From: Sphingobium abikonense NBRC 16140
GTDB taxonomy: Bacteria; Pseudomonadota; Alphaproteobacteria; Sphingomonadales; Sphingomonadaceae
Assembly (NCBI RefSeq): GCF_001598335.1
Contig: NZ_BCYT01000007.1
Location: 104,087 to 168,086 of the forward strand
Direction: 5' to 3'
Length of the DNA: 64,000 nt
The position numbers and the translations under genes were made by a program. Numbering within the stretch: the stretch's first letter is position 1; every line of letters starts with the position of its first letter. Below the pieces are notes generated by a model that was not told the origin of the DNA, did no database searches, and saw only the letters and a list, made by a program, of their open reading frames with translations. Below are positions 17,706-27,469 of this stretch, in pieces.

Positions 17706-19883
17706 TTAGAGTTCGTTGTTCATCAGGGCGGGGAAGAAGCCTTCATGGGCTTTGCGCAGCGTGTCGAGGGCGACGCCCGCGACACTGTCGCCGCCGACCG
17801 TGCCGATCCGCGTCGCGCCGGGGATGGCGGTGCCGGCGGGCGCGGTGACGACATAGCGCGCCTGGTCCTCGCCAAAGGCCGAAGCGGTGGTGAGGATGGT
17901 GTCGAGCGCCACGCCCTTGTCGCCGGCGAGCGCCATTTCGGCGAGCGTGACAAGCAGGCCGCCATCGGAAATGTCGTGGACGGCGTTGACCGTGCCAGCG
18001 GCGACCAGCGCGCGTACGGCGTCGGCATTGGCGCGTTCGGCGGCGAGATCGACGGCAGGCGCGTCGCCCGCTTCACGGCCCGCGACTTCGCGCAGCCAGA
18101 TGGATTGGCCCAGATGCGTGCCTTCGCCGCCGATCAGCCAGATGGCGTCGCCTTCGTTCTTGAAGGCAATGGTCGCCATGATGTCGACATTGGCGAGCAG
18201 GCCGATGCCGCCGATGGCGGGGGTGGGGAGGATGGCGGAGCCGCCACCCGTCGCCTTTGATTCATTATAAAGGCTGACATTGCCCGACACGATCGGGAAG
18301 TCGAGGGCGCGACAGGCGTCGCCCATGCCCTCCAGGCATCCGGTCAGCTGCGCCATGATTTCAGGCCGTTGCGGGTTGGCGAAGTTGAGGCAGTTGGTGA
18401 CGGCGAGTGGGGTCGAGCCGACGGCGGACAGGTTGCGATAGCATTCGGCGATAGCCTGCTTGCCGCCTTCATAAGGGTCGGCATAGCAATAGCGCGGCGT
18501 GCAATCGGTGCTGATCGCGATGCCCTTTTGCGTGCCATGGACGCGCACCACGGCGGCGTCGCCGCCCGGGCGCTGGACCGTGTCGGCACCGACCATATGG
18601 TCATATTGTTCCCAGATCCATCGGCGGCTGGCAATGTCTGGGCTGCCCATCAGCGTGACCAGGTCCGCGCCGATGTCGGCGCTTGCCGGCACGTCGCCGA
18701 GGGGTTCGACCTTGGCCCATGCCTTATAGTCATCCTTCGGCATGGAGGGGCGATCATAGAGCGGGGCGTCGTCGGCGAGCGGGGCGAGCGGGATGTCGCA
18801 GACGATCTCGCCCTTATGCTCCAGCACCATGCGGCCGGTGTCGGTGACATGGCCGATGACGGCGAAGTCCAGCTCCCATTTGCGGAAGATGGCCTCGGCA
18901 AAGGCTTCGCGACCGGGCTTCAAGACCATGAGCATCCGCTCCTGGCTTTCCGACAGCATCATTTCATAGGTCGTCATGCCGGTTTCGCGCTGGGGCACGT
19001 CATCCATCTTGAGGTGGATGCCAACGCCGCCCTTGGACGCCATTTCGACGCTGGAGGAGGTAAGGCCGGCCGCGCCCATGTCCTGAATGGCGACGATCGC
19101 ATCGGACGCCATCAGTTCCAGGCACGCCTCGATCAGCAGCTTTTCGGTGAAGGGATCGCCGACCTGCACGGTGGGGCGCTTTTCCTCGCTATCCTCGCCG
19201 AAATCGGCCGAGGCCATGGTCGCGCCATGGATGCCGTCACGGCCGGTCTTGGACCCTACATAGACGATCGGGTTGCCGACGCCGCTGGCGGCCGAATAGA
19301 AAATCTTGTCGGTGTCGGCGACGCCCACGGTCATCGCGTTGACCAGGATATTGCCGTCATAGGCGCTGTGGAAATTCACTTCGCCGCCCACGGTCGGCAC
19401 GCCGACGCAATTGCCATAGCCGCCAATGCCATGGACGACCCCGGCGATGAGATGCTTCATCTTGGGGTGATCGGGCCGGCCGAAGCGCAGCGCGTTCATG
19501 TTGGCGACTGGGCGCGCGCCCATGGTGAACACGTCGCGCAGGATGCCGCCCACGCCCGTCGCCGCGCCCTGATAGGGTTCGATATAGCTGGGGTGATTAT
19601 GGCTTTCCATCTTGAAGATGGCGGCCTGGCCATCGCCGATATCGACGACGCCGGCATTTTCGCCCGGTCCGCAAATCACCTGCGGGCCTTTGGTCGGCAG
19701 CTTCATCAGGTGGATCTTGGAGCTTTTATAGCTGCAATGTTCCGACCACATCACCGAGAAGATGCCGAGTTCGGTCAGGTTCGGCTCGCGGCCGATCGCC
19801 TTTAACACGCGGTCATATTCTTCCGGGCTGAGGCCATGTTCGGCGACGACTTCCGGGGTGATCTGGGTGGCGGTGCTGGACAT
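17706..19883 (-). CDS. purL: Phosphoribosylformylglycinamidine synthase subunit PurL
   Basis: This is a 725-residue ATP-dependent amidotransferase synthetase of the short PurL class, which works with PurQ (glutaminase) and PurS to convert FGAR to FGAM in purine synthesis. It shows the WSEHCSYKS motif near residue 46, Gly-rich metal and ATP sites ([23 protein letters not shown]) and the C-terminal AIRS-like domain with HDISDGGL. Length is right for this class. purS and purQ are not in the window. Confidence 0.97.
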   Translation of the reverse strand: MSSTATQITPEVVAEHGLSPEEYDRVLKAIGREPNLTELGIFSVMWSEHCSYKSSKIHLMKLPTKGPQVICGPGENAGVVDIGDGQAAIFKMESHNHPSYIEPYQGAATGVGGILRDVFTMGARPVANMNALRFGRPDHPKMKHLIAGVVHGIGGYGNCVGVPTVGGEVNFHSAYDGNILVNAMTVGVADTDKIFYSAASGVGNPIVYVGSKTGRDGIHGATMASADFGEDSEEKRPTVQVGDPFTEKLLIEACLELMASDAIVAIQDMGAAGLTSSSVEMASKGGVGIHLKMDDVPQRETGMTTYEMMLSESQERMLMVLKPGREAFAEAIFRKWELDFAVIGHVTDTGRMVLEHKGEIVCDIPLAPLADDAPLYDRPSMPKDDYKAWAKVEPLGDVPASADIGADLVTLMGSPDIASRRWIWEQYDHMVGADTVQRPGGDAAVVRVHGTQKGIAISTDCTPRYCYADPYEGGKQAIAECYRNLSAVGSTPLAVTNCLNFANPQRPEIMAQLTGCLEGMGDACRALDFPIVSGNVSLYNESKATGGGSAILPTPAIGGIGLLANVDIMATIAFKNEGDAIWLIGGEGTHLGQSIWLREVAGREAGDAPAVDLAAERANADAVRALVAAGTVNAVHDISDGGLLVTLAEMALAGDKGVALDTILTTASAFGEDQARYVVTAPAGTAIPGATRIGTVGGDSVAGVALDTLRKAHEGFFPALMNNEL

Positions 19884-19986
19884 GCCCGCGCCTTTAGCGA
19901 GGGCGTCGCGGATTCACAATGGCAAGGCGGCGCGGGGCGCATTTCATGCTAGGGGTGATGCGGATGACGCACGAAGGGGAACGCGC

Positions 19987-20421
19987 ATGACTGCATGGGA
20001 CTGGATGATATTGCCGCTGCGGCGCTATGCACGGTTCAGCGGGCGGGCGCGGCCGCGCGAATATTGGATGTTCGTGCTGTTCGTGGTGCTGGCGATGATC
20101 GCGCTGTCGATTCTGGAAACGGCGCTGGGCCTGGCGGTGACGGAGCGATGGGTGCAGACCGGACCATGGAGCGCGAGCGCGGTCTACCGCACCCATGGCG
20201 GGCCGCTCACGGGCCTGTTCGCGCTCGGCATCTTCATCCCGCATCTGGCGGTGATGGTGCGGCGGCTGCATGATACGGATCGCAGCGGATGGTGGCTGCT
20301 GCTGGGTTTCATCCCGATACTGGGCGGGCTGGTGCTGCTCATCTTCTTCATCATCGGCGGCACGCGCGGGCCGAATCGCTTTGGCCCAGACCCGGTCGAA
20401 GTGGGCGAGCGGCGCGCATAA
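19987..20421 (+). CDS. DUF805 family small membrane protein
   Basis: This is a 144-residue protein with the DUF805 hallmarks: a conserved RARPREYW segment near the N-terminus, four hydrophobic helices, and RRLHDTDRSGWW before the last ones. It ends FGPDPVEVGERRA. The frame is open to 19762, but the Met at 19987, preceded by a purine-rich stretch, gives the family N-terminus MTAWDWMILPLRRYARFSGR. It is divergent from purL. Function unknown. A second DUF805 gene occurs at 49660-50139. Confidence 0.85.
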   Translation: MTAWDWMILPLRRYARFSGRARPREYWMFVLFVVLAMIALSILETALGLAVTERWVQTGPWSASAVYRTHGGPLTGLFALGIFIPHLAVMVRRLHDTDRSGWWLLLGFIPILGGLVLLIFFIIGGTRGPNRFGPDPVEVGERRA

Positions 20422-20442
20422 GGCCAGGCAACGCCGGACAAG

Positions 20443-20474
20443 GAAAAGGCCGGCCTCTTGCGAGGACCGGCCCT
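20443..20474 (-). terminator. Intrinsic terminator of the lipoprotein gene
   Basis: On the minus strand a stem gccgg-cctc / gagg-ccggc is followed by TTTTCC. It lies between two convergent genes and probably ends the lipoprotein transcript; the same stem may serve the DUF805 gene from the other side. Confidence 0.6.
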
Positions 20475-20503
20475 GAAATTGTCAGACGAAAAGCGTCCGT
20501 CGA

Positions 20504-20887
20504 TCAGACGTGGCAGCTCTGCGCGCTCTTGCCGGGGACGGTGATCTTTACCTCGTCGCCCTGGCCCGACACTTCATAGCCGCCTTCGGCGGTGAAGGCC
20601 TGGCCCGCTTCGGCCGCCTTCAGCTGGGTCGGCTCGCCGCCCTTCTTCGTGCGGAAATTGGCGGTCTTGTCGTCGGTCATGAAGTCGACGAAATAGAGGC
20701 TGTTGTCCTTGCAGCGATACTGCTTGGTCGCCTTGACCGAAGGCGGCAGTTCGACCGGCGCTGCGTTGGCGAGCTGGTCAGCCATCGGGTCGGCGGGGCC
20801 GCCCACGACTTCGGGTTCGTCATTCTTGTTGCAGGCCGACAGCAGGGCGACGCCGGCCAAGGCGATCATGGGGAGATGAAGTTTCAT
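20504..20887 (-). CDS. Putative lipoprotein, MliC-like C-terminal region
   Basis: This is a 127-residue exported protein. The signal MKLHLPMIALAGVALLSAC ends in a lipobox-like LLSAC, so it is probably lipidated. The mature part has a Cys pair (YRCKDNS and SQSCHV), alternating short strands and an acidic linker. The layout resembles the MliC (lysozyme inhibitor) fold, but I see no diagnostic motif, so the name is tentative. It is followed by its own terminator. Confidence 0.6.
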   Translation of the reverse strand: MKLHLPMIALAGVALLSACNKNDEPEVVGGPADPMADQLANAAPVELPPSVKATKQYRCKDNSLYFVDFMTDDKTANFRTKKGGEPTQLKAAEAGQAFTAEGGYEVSGQGDEVKITVPGKSAQSCHV

Positions 20888-21066
20888 AGCGATCCTTTTA
20901 TGTGCATGTGCAACATGTCCCGTCAACGCAAAAGCACGGGATAACCGCCATGTCCCCTGAAATGACGTCATGACGCGATGATGACAACGATGTCGAAAGC
21001 GCCGCCGGGCTGGACGGGAGGCGCTGCGCACTTGACCGGGGCGTTGGGCGCGGCCAATGCAGGGCC

Positions 21067-21318
21067 ATGGCTGAGGAAATGTCCCCCGATCCGTCGTCTT
21101 TGTCCTTCGAGGACGCCCTGCGCGCGCTGGAGCAGATTGTGCGCCGGCTGGAAAGCGGGGACGTGCCGCTGGACGAATCGATCGCGCTCTATGCCAAGGG
21201 CGAGGCATTGCGCAAACGCTGCGCCGACCGGTTGCAGGCGGCCGAAGCGCGCATCGCCAAGCTGACGCTCGACGCCAATGGCGCGGTGACCGGCGCCCAG
21301 CCCTTTGGCGCGGACTGA
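21067..21318 (+). CDS. xseB: Exodeoxyribonuclease VII small subunit
   Basis: This 83-residue helical subunit binds XseA to form exonuclease VII. It shows the family consensus SFEDALRALEQIVRRLESGDVPLDESIALYAKGEALRKRCADRL around residues 10-52. It heads the operon xseB-ispA-coaD-ppi-queA. Confidence 0.93.
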   Translation: MAEEMSPDPSSLSFEDALRALEQIVRRLESGDVPLDESIALYAKGEALRKRCADRLQAAEARIAKLTLDANGAVTGAQPFGAD

Positions 21319-21323
21319 GGTTG

Positions 21324-22232
21324 ATGACCGAAGGCGGGGGCGCGGTCACGGACATGCTGGCGCGGGCGCGCGATGTTGCAGCGCAGATCGACAAGGGCTT
21401 CGACCGCTTGCTGGCCGTGCCCGACGATGCGCGCGCGCGGCTGTATGAAGCGATGCGCCATGCCGCGATCGGCGGGGGCAAGCGATTGCGCCCGCTGCTG
21501 GTGCAGGCGGCGTGCGACCTGTTCCACATTTCGCGCGAATCGGCGTTGCGGGTCGGCCTGGCGATCGAATGCATCCATGTCTATTCGCTGATCCACGACG
21601 ATCTGCCGGCGATGGACGATGATGACATGCGCCGGGGCAAGCCCACGGTGCACAAGGCGTTCGACGAGGCGACGGCGATCCTGGCGGGCGATTGCCTGCA
21701 TGACCTGGCGTTCGAGGTGCTGGCGGATGAGGAAACGCATCCCGATCCGTTCGTGCGCATCGAACTGGTCAAGGCGCTGGCGACGTGCAGCGGGCCGGCG
21801 GGCATGGCCGGCGGGCAGATGATGGATTTAGAGGCGGAGCGTACGCGGTTCGACCTGGCGACGGTCACGCGGTTGCAGAACCTCAAGACCGGGGCGCTGA
21901 TCTGTTTCTGCGTCGAGGCCGCGGCGATCATGGCGCGCCTGCCGCAGGAGGCGCGCACCGGCCTGCACGGTTATGCCCGCGACATTGGCCTGGCGTTCCA
22001 GATTGCCGACGATCTGCTGGACGTGGAGGGCGATGCGGCGCTGGCGGGCAAGGCGCTGGGCAAGGATGCGGCGGCGGGCAAGGAAACCTTCGTATCGCTG
22101 CTGGGCGTCGAGGCCGCGCGCGAACGGGCGCACATGCTGGTCGACCAGGCGAAGGACCATCTGCGCACCCATGGCGCGGAGGCCGACCTGCTGCGCGCGA
22201 TTGCCGACTATATCGTGGAAAGGGACCGCTAA
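21324..22232 (+). CDS. ispA: Farnesyl diphosphate synthase / short-chain polyprenyl synthase
   Basis: This is a 302-residue all-helical class I prenyltransferase that condenses IPP with DMAPP and GPP to make FPP, the precursor of ubiquinone, undecaprenyl-P and carotenoids. The first Asp-rich motif is DDLPAMDDDDMRR and the second is IADDLLDVEGD. It overlaps nothing but starts only a few nt after xseB, the usual xseB-ispA pairing. The start is ATG 21324; a TTG at 21321 is in frame. Confidence 0.95.
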   Translation: MTEGGGAVTDMLARARDVAAQIDKGFDRLLAVPDDARARLYEAMRHAAIGGGKRLRPLLVQAACDLFHISRESALRVGLAIECIHVYSLIHDDLPAMDDDDMRRGKPTVHKAFDEATAILAGDCLHDLAFEVLADEETHPDPFVRIELVKALATCSGPAGMAGGQMMDLEAERTRFDLATVTRLQNLKTGALICFCVEAAAIMARLPQEARTGLHGYARDIGLAFQIADDLLDVEGDAALAGKALGKDAAAGKETFVSLLGVEAARERAHMLVDQAKDHLRTHGAEADLLRAIADYIVERDR

Positions 22233-22236
22233 GCCC

Positions 22237-22749
22237 ATGAGCAAGCAGCGTATCGGCGTCTATCCCGGCACGTTCGACCCCATTACGCTGGGGCATATGG
22301 ACATCATCCGGCGCGGCGCGAAACTGGTCGACCGGCTGGTCATCGGCGTCACCACCAATATCGCCAAGTCGCCGATGTTTTCCGACGAGGAACGGCTGGA
22401 GATGGTGCGGCGCGAATGTGCCGGCATCGACAGCGACATTTGCGTGGTCGGGTTCAATTCGCTGCTGATGGACTTTGCCGAATCGCAGGGCGCCAGCGTC
22501 ATCATTCGCGGGCTGCGCGCGGTCGCGGACTTCGAATATGAATATCAGATGGCGGGCATGAACCAGCAGATCAACGGCCGGGTCGAAACCGTATTCCTGA
22601 TGGCGGACGTGTCGTTGCAGCCGATTGCATCGCGGCTGGTCAAGGAAATCGCGCTCTATGGCGGGCCGATCCACAAATTCGTCAGCCCGTGCGTGCGCGA
22701 GGAAGTCGAGGCGCGGGTGGCGCGGATCGGACGCAAGGGCGAGGGCTGA
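22237..22749 (+). CDS. coaD: Pantetheine-phosphate adenylyltransferase
   Basis: This 170-residue Rossmann-fold enzyme adenylates 4'-phosphopantetheine to dephospho-CoA. The GTFDPITLGH motif (HIGH-like) is near the N-terminus, and SRLVKEIA (the second nucleotide-binding motif) is at about residues 128-135. It starts 4 nt after ispA, indicating an operon. Confidence 0.96.
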   Translation: MSKQRIGVYPGTFDPITLGHMDIIRRGAKLVDRLVIGVTTNIAKSPMFSDEERLEMVRRECAGIDSDICVVGFNSLLMDFAESQGASVIIRGLRAVADFEYEYQMAGMNQQINGRVETVFLMADVSLQPIASRLVKEIALYGGPIHKFVSPCVREEVEARVARIGRKGEG

Positions 22750-22869
22750 GGCGGCTGCCCCCGGCGTCGTTTCAGGCTGGGTTCAGTTGCCAATCGCGAT
22801 CAGCGCGCTATCAGGGCGGGGAATGACGGCCCCGTTTGTCGGCACACAGGATCAAGGAAGTTCTGCCTC

Positions 22870-23622
22870 ATGCGTTTTACTTGCGCGCTCAAGACCATGG
22901 CGATCACACTCGCCCTGACCGCGTCCGGCGTGGCCTTTGCTCAAGGTGGCGGGGGCGGTGGCGGCCAGGGCGAGGATTTCAAGAAGGCCGAAACCGCCGC
23001 GCGCGCGCAGGAAAATGCCAAGTCGCTGGAAGATTCGGGTACGCCGCAATTGCCGCCCGCGACAGTGCCGGTCGACCCGCAAAATGTGTGGGACCTGGAC
23101 CTGTCGAGCGGCGGGCGGGTGCGCATCCAGCTGCGCCCCGATATCGCGCCCAACCATGTCGAGCGGATCAAGACGCTGACGCGGGAGGGTTTCTACAATG
23201 GCCTGAAATTCCATCGCGTCATTCCCGGCTTCATGGCGCAGGGCGGCGACCCCAAGGGTGATGGCACCGGCGGATCGCAGCTGCCGGACCTGAAGGCCGA
23301 ATTCAATCCGATGCCGCATCTGCGCGGCACCGTGTCGATGGCGCGCGCGCAGAGCGAGGATAGCGCCAACAGCCAGTTCTTCATCGTGCTGCTACCGCGC
23401 ATGCAGCTGGACAAGAAATATACGGTTTTCGGCCGGGTGATCGAAGGCATGCAATATGTCGACGCCATCGCGCAGGGCGAGCCGCCGGCCAGTCCGACGG
23501 TGATCCTGCAGGCGTCGATCGAGAGCGATGGCAAGCCGCCGGTGACGGCTCCGGTCGCGCCTACTGCCCCGGCCGCGCCCGACGCGTTGCCATCCGGCCC
23601 GCTGACACCGCCGGCGCAATAA
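22870..23622 (+). CDS. Exported cyclophilin-type peptidylprolyl isomerase
   Basis: This is a 250-residue protein. A signal peptide covers about residues 1-25 (ending AFAQ), then a Gly-rich stretch, then the cyclophilin domain at about 75-215 with KFHRVIPGFMAQGGDP, RGTVSMAR, and SANSQFFIVL. A Pro/Ala-rich tail follows. It catalyses cis-trans proline isomerisation in periplasmic protein folding. It sits in the operon between coaD and queA. Confidence 0.93.
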   Translation: MRFTCALKTMAITLALTASGVAFAQGGGGGGGQGEDFKKAETAARAQENAKSLEDSGTPQLPPATVPVDPQNVWDLDLSSGGRVRIQLRPDIAPNHVERIKTLTREGFYNGLKFHRVIPGFMAQGGDPKGDGTGGSQLPDLKAEFNPMPHLRGTVSMARAQSEDSANSQFFIVLLPRMQLDKKYTVFGRVIEGMQYVDAIAQGEPPASPTVILQASIESDGKPPVTAPVAPTAPAAPDALPSGPLTPPAQ

Positions 23623-23649
23623 GCGGCGATCGCGCCTGAAAGCGTTTCC

Positions 23650-24684
23650 ATGCGCGTAGACCTGTTCGATTTCGATTTGCCGCCGGACAATATCGCGCTG
23701 CGGCCCGCGTCGCCGCGCGATTCGGCGCGGCTGCTGGTCGCGGCGGGAGCGAGCGGTGTCGACGATCGCATCGTGCGCGACCTGCCGTCGCTGTTGCGGG
23801 CGGGCGACATGCTGGTGTTCAACGATACGCGGGTGATCCCGGCGCAGCTGGAGGGGCGCAGGGGCGAGGCGCGCATCGGCGCGACGCTGCACAAGCGCCT
23901 GGGGCTGCGGCAATGGCAGGCCTTTTTGCGCAACGCCAAGCGGGTGCGGGACGGCGACCGGATCGATTTTGGCGCTGGCGTGACCGCGATTGCGGGGGCG
24001 CGTGACGCCGACGGCGGCGTGACGCTGGATTTCGAAGGCGCGGAGCCGGTCGAAATCCTGCTGGAACGGGCCGGGACCATGCCCTTGCCGCCCTATATCG
24101 CCAGCAAGCGGCCGACCGACGAGCAGGATCGCAGCGATTATCAGACGATGTTCGCGCGCGAGGATGGCGCGGTGGCGGCGCCGACCGCGGCCTTGCACTT
24201 CACGCCCGAATTGATGGACGCGATCGCGGCGGCGGGCGTGCTGACGCAGACACTGACGCTGCATGTCGGAGCGGGGACATTCCTGCCGGTCAAGGCGGAG
24301 GATACCCAGGATCATCGCATGCATGCCGAATGGGGCCGGATCGACGCGGCGGCAGCTGATCGGATGAATGCCGCGCGCGCCGCGGGCGGCCGGGTGATCG
24401 CGGTGGGCACAACGTCGCTGCGGCTGCTGGAAAGCGCGGCGGGGGAGGATGGAGTGATCCGCCCCTTTGCCGACGAAACGCGGATCTTCATCACGCCGGG
24501 CTATCGCTTCCGGGCGGTCGATGGGCTTATGACCAATTTCCACCTGCCCAAATCGACCCTGTTCATGCTGGTCAGCGCGCTGATGGGGCGCGAGCGGATG
24601 CAGGCGATCTATGCCCATGCGATCGCGCAGGGCTATCGCTTCTACAGCTATGGTGATTCGAGCCTGTTGTTGCCGCACGCCTGA
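23650..24684 (+). CDS. queA: tRNA preQ1(34) S-adenosylmethionine ribosyltransferase-isomerase QueA
   Basis: This is a 344-residue enzyme that transfers and isomerises the ribosyl part of SAM onto preQ1 in tRNA, giving epoxyqueuosine. It begins with the family N-terminus [19 protein letters not shown], and contains [33 protein letters not shown] and [15 protein letters not shown]. It is the last gene of the xseB-queA operon and is followed by a terminator. tgt, its usual companion, is absent. Confidence 0.97.
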   Translation: MRVDLFDFDLPPDNIALRPASPRDSARLLVAAGASGVDDRIVRDLPSLLRAGDMLVFNDTRVIPAQLEGRRGEARIGATLHKRLGLRQWQAFLRNAKRVRDGDRIDFGAGVTAIAGARDADGGVTLDFEGAEPVEILLERAGTMPLPPYIASKRPTDEQDRSDYQTMFAREDGAVAAPTAALHFTPELMDAIAAAGVLTQTLTLHVGAGTFLPVKAEDTQDHRMHAEWGRIDAAAADRMNAARAAGGRVIAVGTTSLRLLESAAGEDGVIRPFADETRIFITPGYRFRAVDGLMTNFHLPKSTLFMLVSALMGRERMQAIYAHAIAQGYRFYSYGDSSLLLPHA

Positions 24685-24690
24685 TCGATC

Positions 24691-24717
24691 CGTCGGCAGA
24701 CCGACGCCAGCTTTTTT
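24691..24717 (+). terminator. Intrinsic terminator after queA
   Basis: A perfect stem cgtcgg / ccgacg with a 4-nt loop is followed after five nt by a run of six T, closing the xseB-queA operon. Confidence 0.85.
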
Positions 24718-24912
24718 CCGTGGTTTGCCGAAAGTCCGGTCATTGAGGCCTTGGCCCGAGTTGGTGTCATGGCCATTAAGTATATTTGACCAATCGTACA
24801 GACGATGCGATATGCGGGCATAATAACCGGGCCGATGGAATTGGTCCGGGCAAGACATTCGTGCTGCGGGACGCAGGTGGCGCGAAGTCTTGAATTCAAG
24901 GAGGGGTGGACT

Positions 24913-25863
24913 TTGCAAGACAAGTCCGGAAACGAGCGCCTATGGGCGGGTGCAATTGCACCTGCATGTGTCGAGGATCACCCATCATCGGGTATATCGC
25001 GATTGGCGAACGCGCTGGAGCGGCATCTGGCGCGACGCGTCGTCGGGGCGCAGCCGAACGCCATGGCGGCGAACGCCATAACGGCGAATGGAAGCGCGAC
25101 GGGTGAGCCGCGTGGCATCAACCGGCTCTTTTTTGGTCGGTCCGCGCCTGACCCCATGGCAACGCCACATGGCTCGCCGATCGAGGATGACGCGGATGCC
25201 TTGCTGTCGGGCGAGCATGAGGGGGCTGCGGAATTGGCGCTGCTCACCGACGCGTTCGAAGCGATCGGCCAAGGGCATGAGGCGTTGCAGGGGCTGGTCG
25301 ACCTGACCTGCACCGGCATGTTCATTTTCGATACGGACGCGCATCTGGTCTTTGCCAATCGCTATGGCGAGCGGATGCTGGAGGGCAGCAGCGAATTGCA
25401 GGTCGGCGGCGGCAAGCTGTCGGCCAGCCGCCCGGACAATATGATGCGGATCAGCCAGCTCTTTGCCCGCCTGAGCGGCGCGCAGGCGCCTGCGGTCGGC
25501 ATGACGCGGATCGAGCGACTGAGCGCATCGCCCTATGTCATGCTGCTCGCGCGCTGCCTGCTGGGATGCAATGAGGCGCTGGTCGCCTTTATCACCGATA
25601 CGGAACAGCGCGCGACAGTCGCGGGGGACATGCTGCGCGATCTTTACGGGCTGGGGCGCGCGGAAGCGGAGATCGCCACCGCACTGGCGCGCGGGTTGGA
25701 CCTGGACGCGATCGCGGAGCAGCGGTCGACCAGCGTCGGCACCGTGCGGAACCAGGTGAAGGCGATCGCGGCGAAGATGGAGTGCACGCGGCAGGTCGAC
25801 ATCGTGCGCAAGATATTGTCGATCCCGATCATCTGTTTGCCCGACGAAAAGGGGCGCGCGTAA
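24913..25863 (+). CDS. LuxR-family transcriptional regulator, putative curli regulator
   Basis: This is a regulator of about 316 residues. The N-terminal 75 residues look disordered. A helical/PAS-like region follows (about 110-210: FIFDTDAHLVFANRYGERML), and a LuxR/FixJ-type DNA-binding domain makes up the C-terminus (GLGRAEAEIATALARG ... SVGTVRNQVKAIAAKM). No DNA-binding site is proven. The frame extends to an ATG at 24805, but an AAGGAGG Shine-Dalgarno sits just 5' of a TTG at 24913, so that start is chosen. It precedes csgF-csgG and may play the part of CsgD, though it is not a CsgD homologue by obvious sequence. Confidence 0.7.
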   Translation: MQDKSGNERLWAGAIAPACVEDHPSSGISRLANALERHLARRVVGAQPNAMAANAITANGSATGEPRGINRLFFGRSAPDPMATPHGSPIEDDADALLSGEHEGAAELALLTDAFEAIGQGHEALQGLVDLTCTGMFIFDTDAHLVFANRYGERMLEGSSELQVGGGKLSASRPDNMMRISQLFARLSGAQAPAVGMTRIERLSASPYVMLLARCLLGCNEALVAFITDTEQRATVAGDMLRDLYGLGRAEAEIATALARGLDLDAIAEQRSTSVGTVRNQVKAIAAKMECTRQVDIVRKILSIPIICLPDEKGRA

Positions 25864-25915
25864 ATATTTGCCGGCCGGACTGCCCCAATGCGGAACAGCC
25901 GGACATATTTCGAAC

Positions 25916-25925
25916 GGTATATACC
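25916..25925. promoter_or_regulatory. Palindrome upstream of csgF, candidate operator
   Basis: GGTATATACC is a perfect 10-bp palindrome in the 150-nt gap between the LuxR-family gene and csgF, followed by AAATGGTAGA with a second GGTA half. It could be an operator for the adjacent regulator or another factor. No experimental site is known to me. Confidence 0.35.
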
Positions 25926-26013
25926 AAATGGTAGATGCGACTCACCCGGCAGGGGATTAACGAAGCCTTAATAACAGGGTCGAGTTACTTCATAGCCTTC
26001 GTGGGAGTGGGGC

Positions 26014-26436
26014 GTGCAAAGGTTAGTAGTCTCGACACTGGCACTGTTGTGCCTGGGGTATCCCTGCGCATCCAGCGCACAGGATCTGGTCCATTCACCG
26101 ATCAGCCCGACCTTCGGGGGCAATCCCTTCAATTCGGCGCACATCCTGGGCACGGCCAATGCGCAGAATGATTATCGCGACCCGAAGACGGCGACGTCGT
26201 CTTCGCAGGCGGATATTTTCGCACGGCAATTGCAGTCGCGCCTGTTGTCGGCGCTGTCTTCCCAGCTGGTCGACGCGATCTTCGGCGAAAACCCGCAGGA
26301 AAGCGGAACGATCAGCTTTGGCGGGCAGACGATCGATTTCGTGCGCGGGCTGGAAGAGGTGACGATCAACATCTTCACCGAGGCGACGGGCGAAACCACG
26401 ACCATCGTGGTGCCGACCTTCGTCGATGTGAACTGA
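26014..26436 (+). CDS. csgF: Curli assembly protein CsgF
   Basis: This is a 140-residue exported protein: a signal peptide to about residue 22 (ending SSAQ), then the CsgF region with LVHSPISPTFGGNPFNSAHILGTANAQN. CsgF sits at the CsgG pore exit and anchors the nucleator, so amyloid forms at the cell surface. E. coli CsgF is 138 residues, so the length fits. The start is GTG, preceded by a purine-rich GGGAG stretch. csgG follows 22 nt downstream. Confidence 0.9.
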   Translation: MQRLVVSTLALLCLGYPCASSAQDLVHSPISPTFGGNPFNSAHILGTANAQNDYRDPKTATSSSQADIFARQLQSRLLSALSSQLVDAIFGENPQESGTISFGGQTIDFVRGLEEVTINIFTEATGETTTIVVPTFVDVN

Positions 26437-26458
26437 AGAAGGGGCGGGGGCTCTTTGC

Positions 26459-27469
26459 ATGTTGAGGCAGATATTCCTGACAACGAGCGCGGCGCTGCTG
26501 CTGGGCGGATGCAATTCGCTGGCGACGACGGGGCGGGACGATATTCCCTCGATGAACCCGATGGCGGTTTATCCCCGCTATACGCAGGCGCAGCGGCAGT
26601 TGATGGAATTGCCGCCGCCGCAGCGGCCGGTGGCGATCGCCGTCTATAATTTTTCCGACCAGACCGGCCAGTATCGCGTTGGCGAAGGGGGAACGCAGAC
26701 GCTGTCGCGCGCGGTGACGCAGGGCGCTGCGTCGATCCTGGTGCGGGCGTTGCAGGATGCGGGCAACCGCAAATGGTTCACGATCGTCGAGCGTGAGCAG
26801 CTGCGCAATCTGCTCAACGAACGGCAGATCATCCGCGAGATGCGCGAACGCTATCTGGGCGAAAATAACGTCAACCCGCAGGCGTTGCCGGCGATGCTGT
26901 TTGCCGGCGTGCTGCTGGAAGGCGGGATCATCAGTTTCGACACCAATACGGTGACGGGCGGCGCGGGCGCTTCGTTCCTGGGGATCGGCGCCAGCACGCA
27001 GTATCGGCAGGATACGGTGACGGTCTATCTGCGCGCCATTTCGGTGCGCACCGGCGAGGTGCTGACCACCGTCACCGCGTCCAAGACGATCGCGTCGCAG
27101 TCATTGGGCGCGTCGGCGTTCCGCTTTGTCGGCTTCAAGGAGCTGCTGGAGGCGGAAGTAGGCATGACGACGAACGAGCCCGATCATATCGCCCTGCAAC
27201 AGGCGATCGAGAAGGCGGTCTATGGCCTCGTCATGGAGGGCATTGACCTCAACCTGTGGAATTTCGCGGACACCCAGGCGGGCTGGCCGATGCTGTGGCG
27301 CTACCGTCAGGAGCGCGACGGCGTCTTCACGCCCAAACAGGTGGAAGCGGCAATGGATACCGCGCGCAAGGCTGCGCCGATGAAGATGAAGCCACGCGCG
27401 GTGCCGATGACGGAAATGCCCAAATCCTCCAGCAAAGCCAAGCAGGGAGGGCCGGGCGTGGGTCGTTAA
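26459..27469 (+). CDS. csgG: Curli secretion channel lipoprotein CsgG
   Basis: This is a 336-residue outer membrane lipoprotein. Signal peptide and lipobox LGGC put the acylated Cys at residue 18. The body carries the CsgG family signature VAIAVYNFSDQTGQYRVGEGG, TLSRAVTQGAASILVRALQDAG, FTIVEREQLRNLLNERQIIR and LLEGGIISFDTNTVTGG. It forms the nonameric pore that exports curlin subunits. The C-terminal 40 residues, rich in Lys/Met/Pro, are longer than in E. coli CsgG (277). Confidence 0.94.
   Translation: MLRQIFLTTSAALLLGGCNSLATTGRDDIPSMNPMAVYPRYTQAQRQLMELPPPQRPVAIAVYNFSDQTGQYRVGEGGTQTLSRAVTQGAASILVRALQDAGNRKWFTIVEREQLRNLLNERQIIREMRERYLGENNVNPQALPAMLFAGVLLEGGIISFDTNTVTGGAGASFLGIGASTQYRQDTVTVYLRAISVRTGEVLTTVTASKTIASQSLGASAFRFVGFKELLEAEVGMTTNEPDHIALQQAIEKAVYGLVMEGIDLNLWNFADTQAGWPMLWRYRQERDGVFTPKQVEAAMDTARKAAPMKMKPRAVPMTEMPKSSSKAKQGGPGVGR

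Noticed and set aside
12759..20969. A shared 16-mer, CCCCTGAAATGACGTC, at 12759 and 20954
   Set aside because: One repeated 16-mer in a 64-kb window is close to what chance allows with this composition, and the first copy is only the start region of the Nudix gene.
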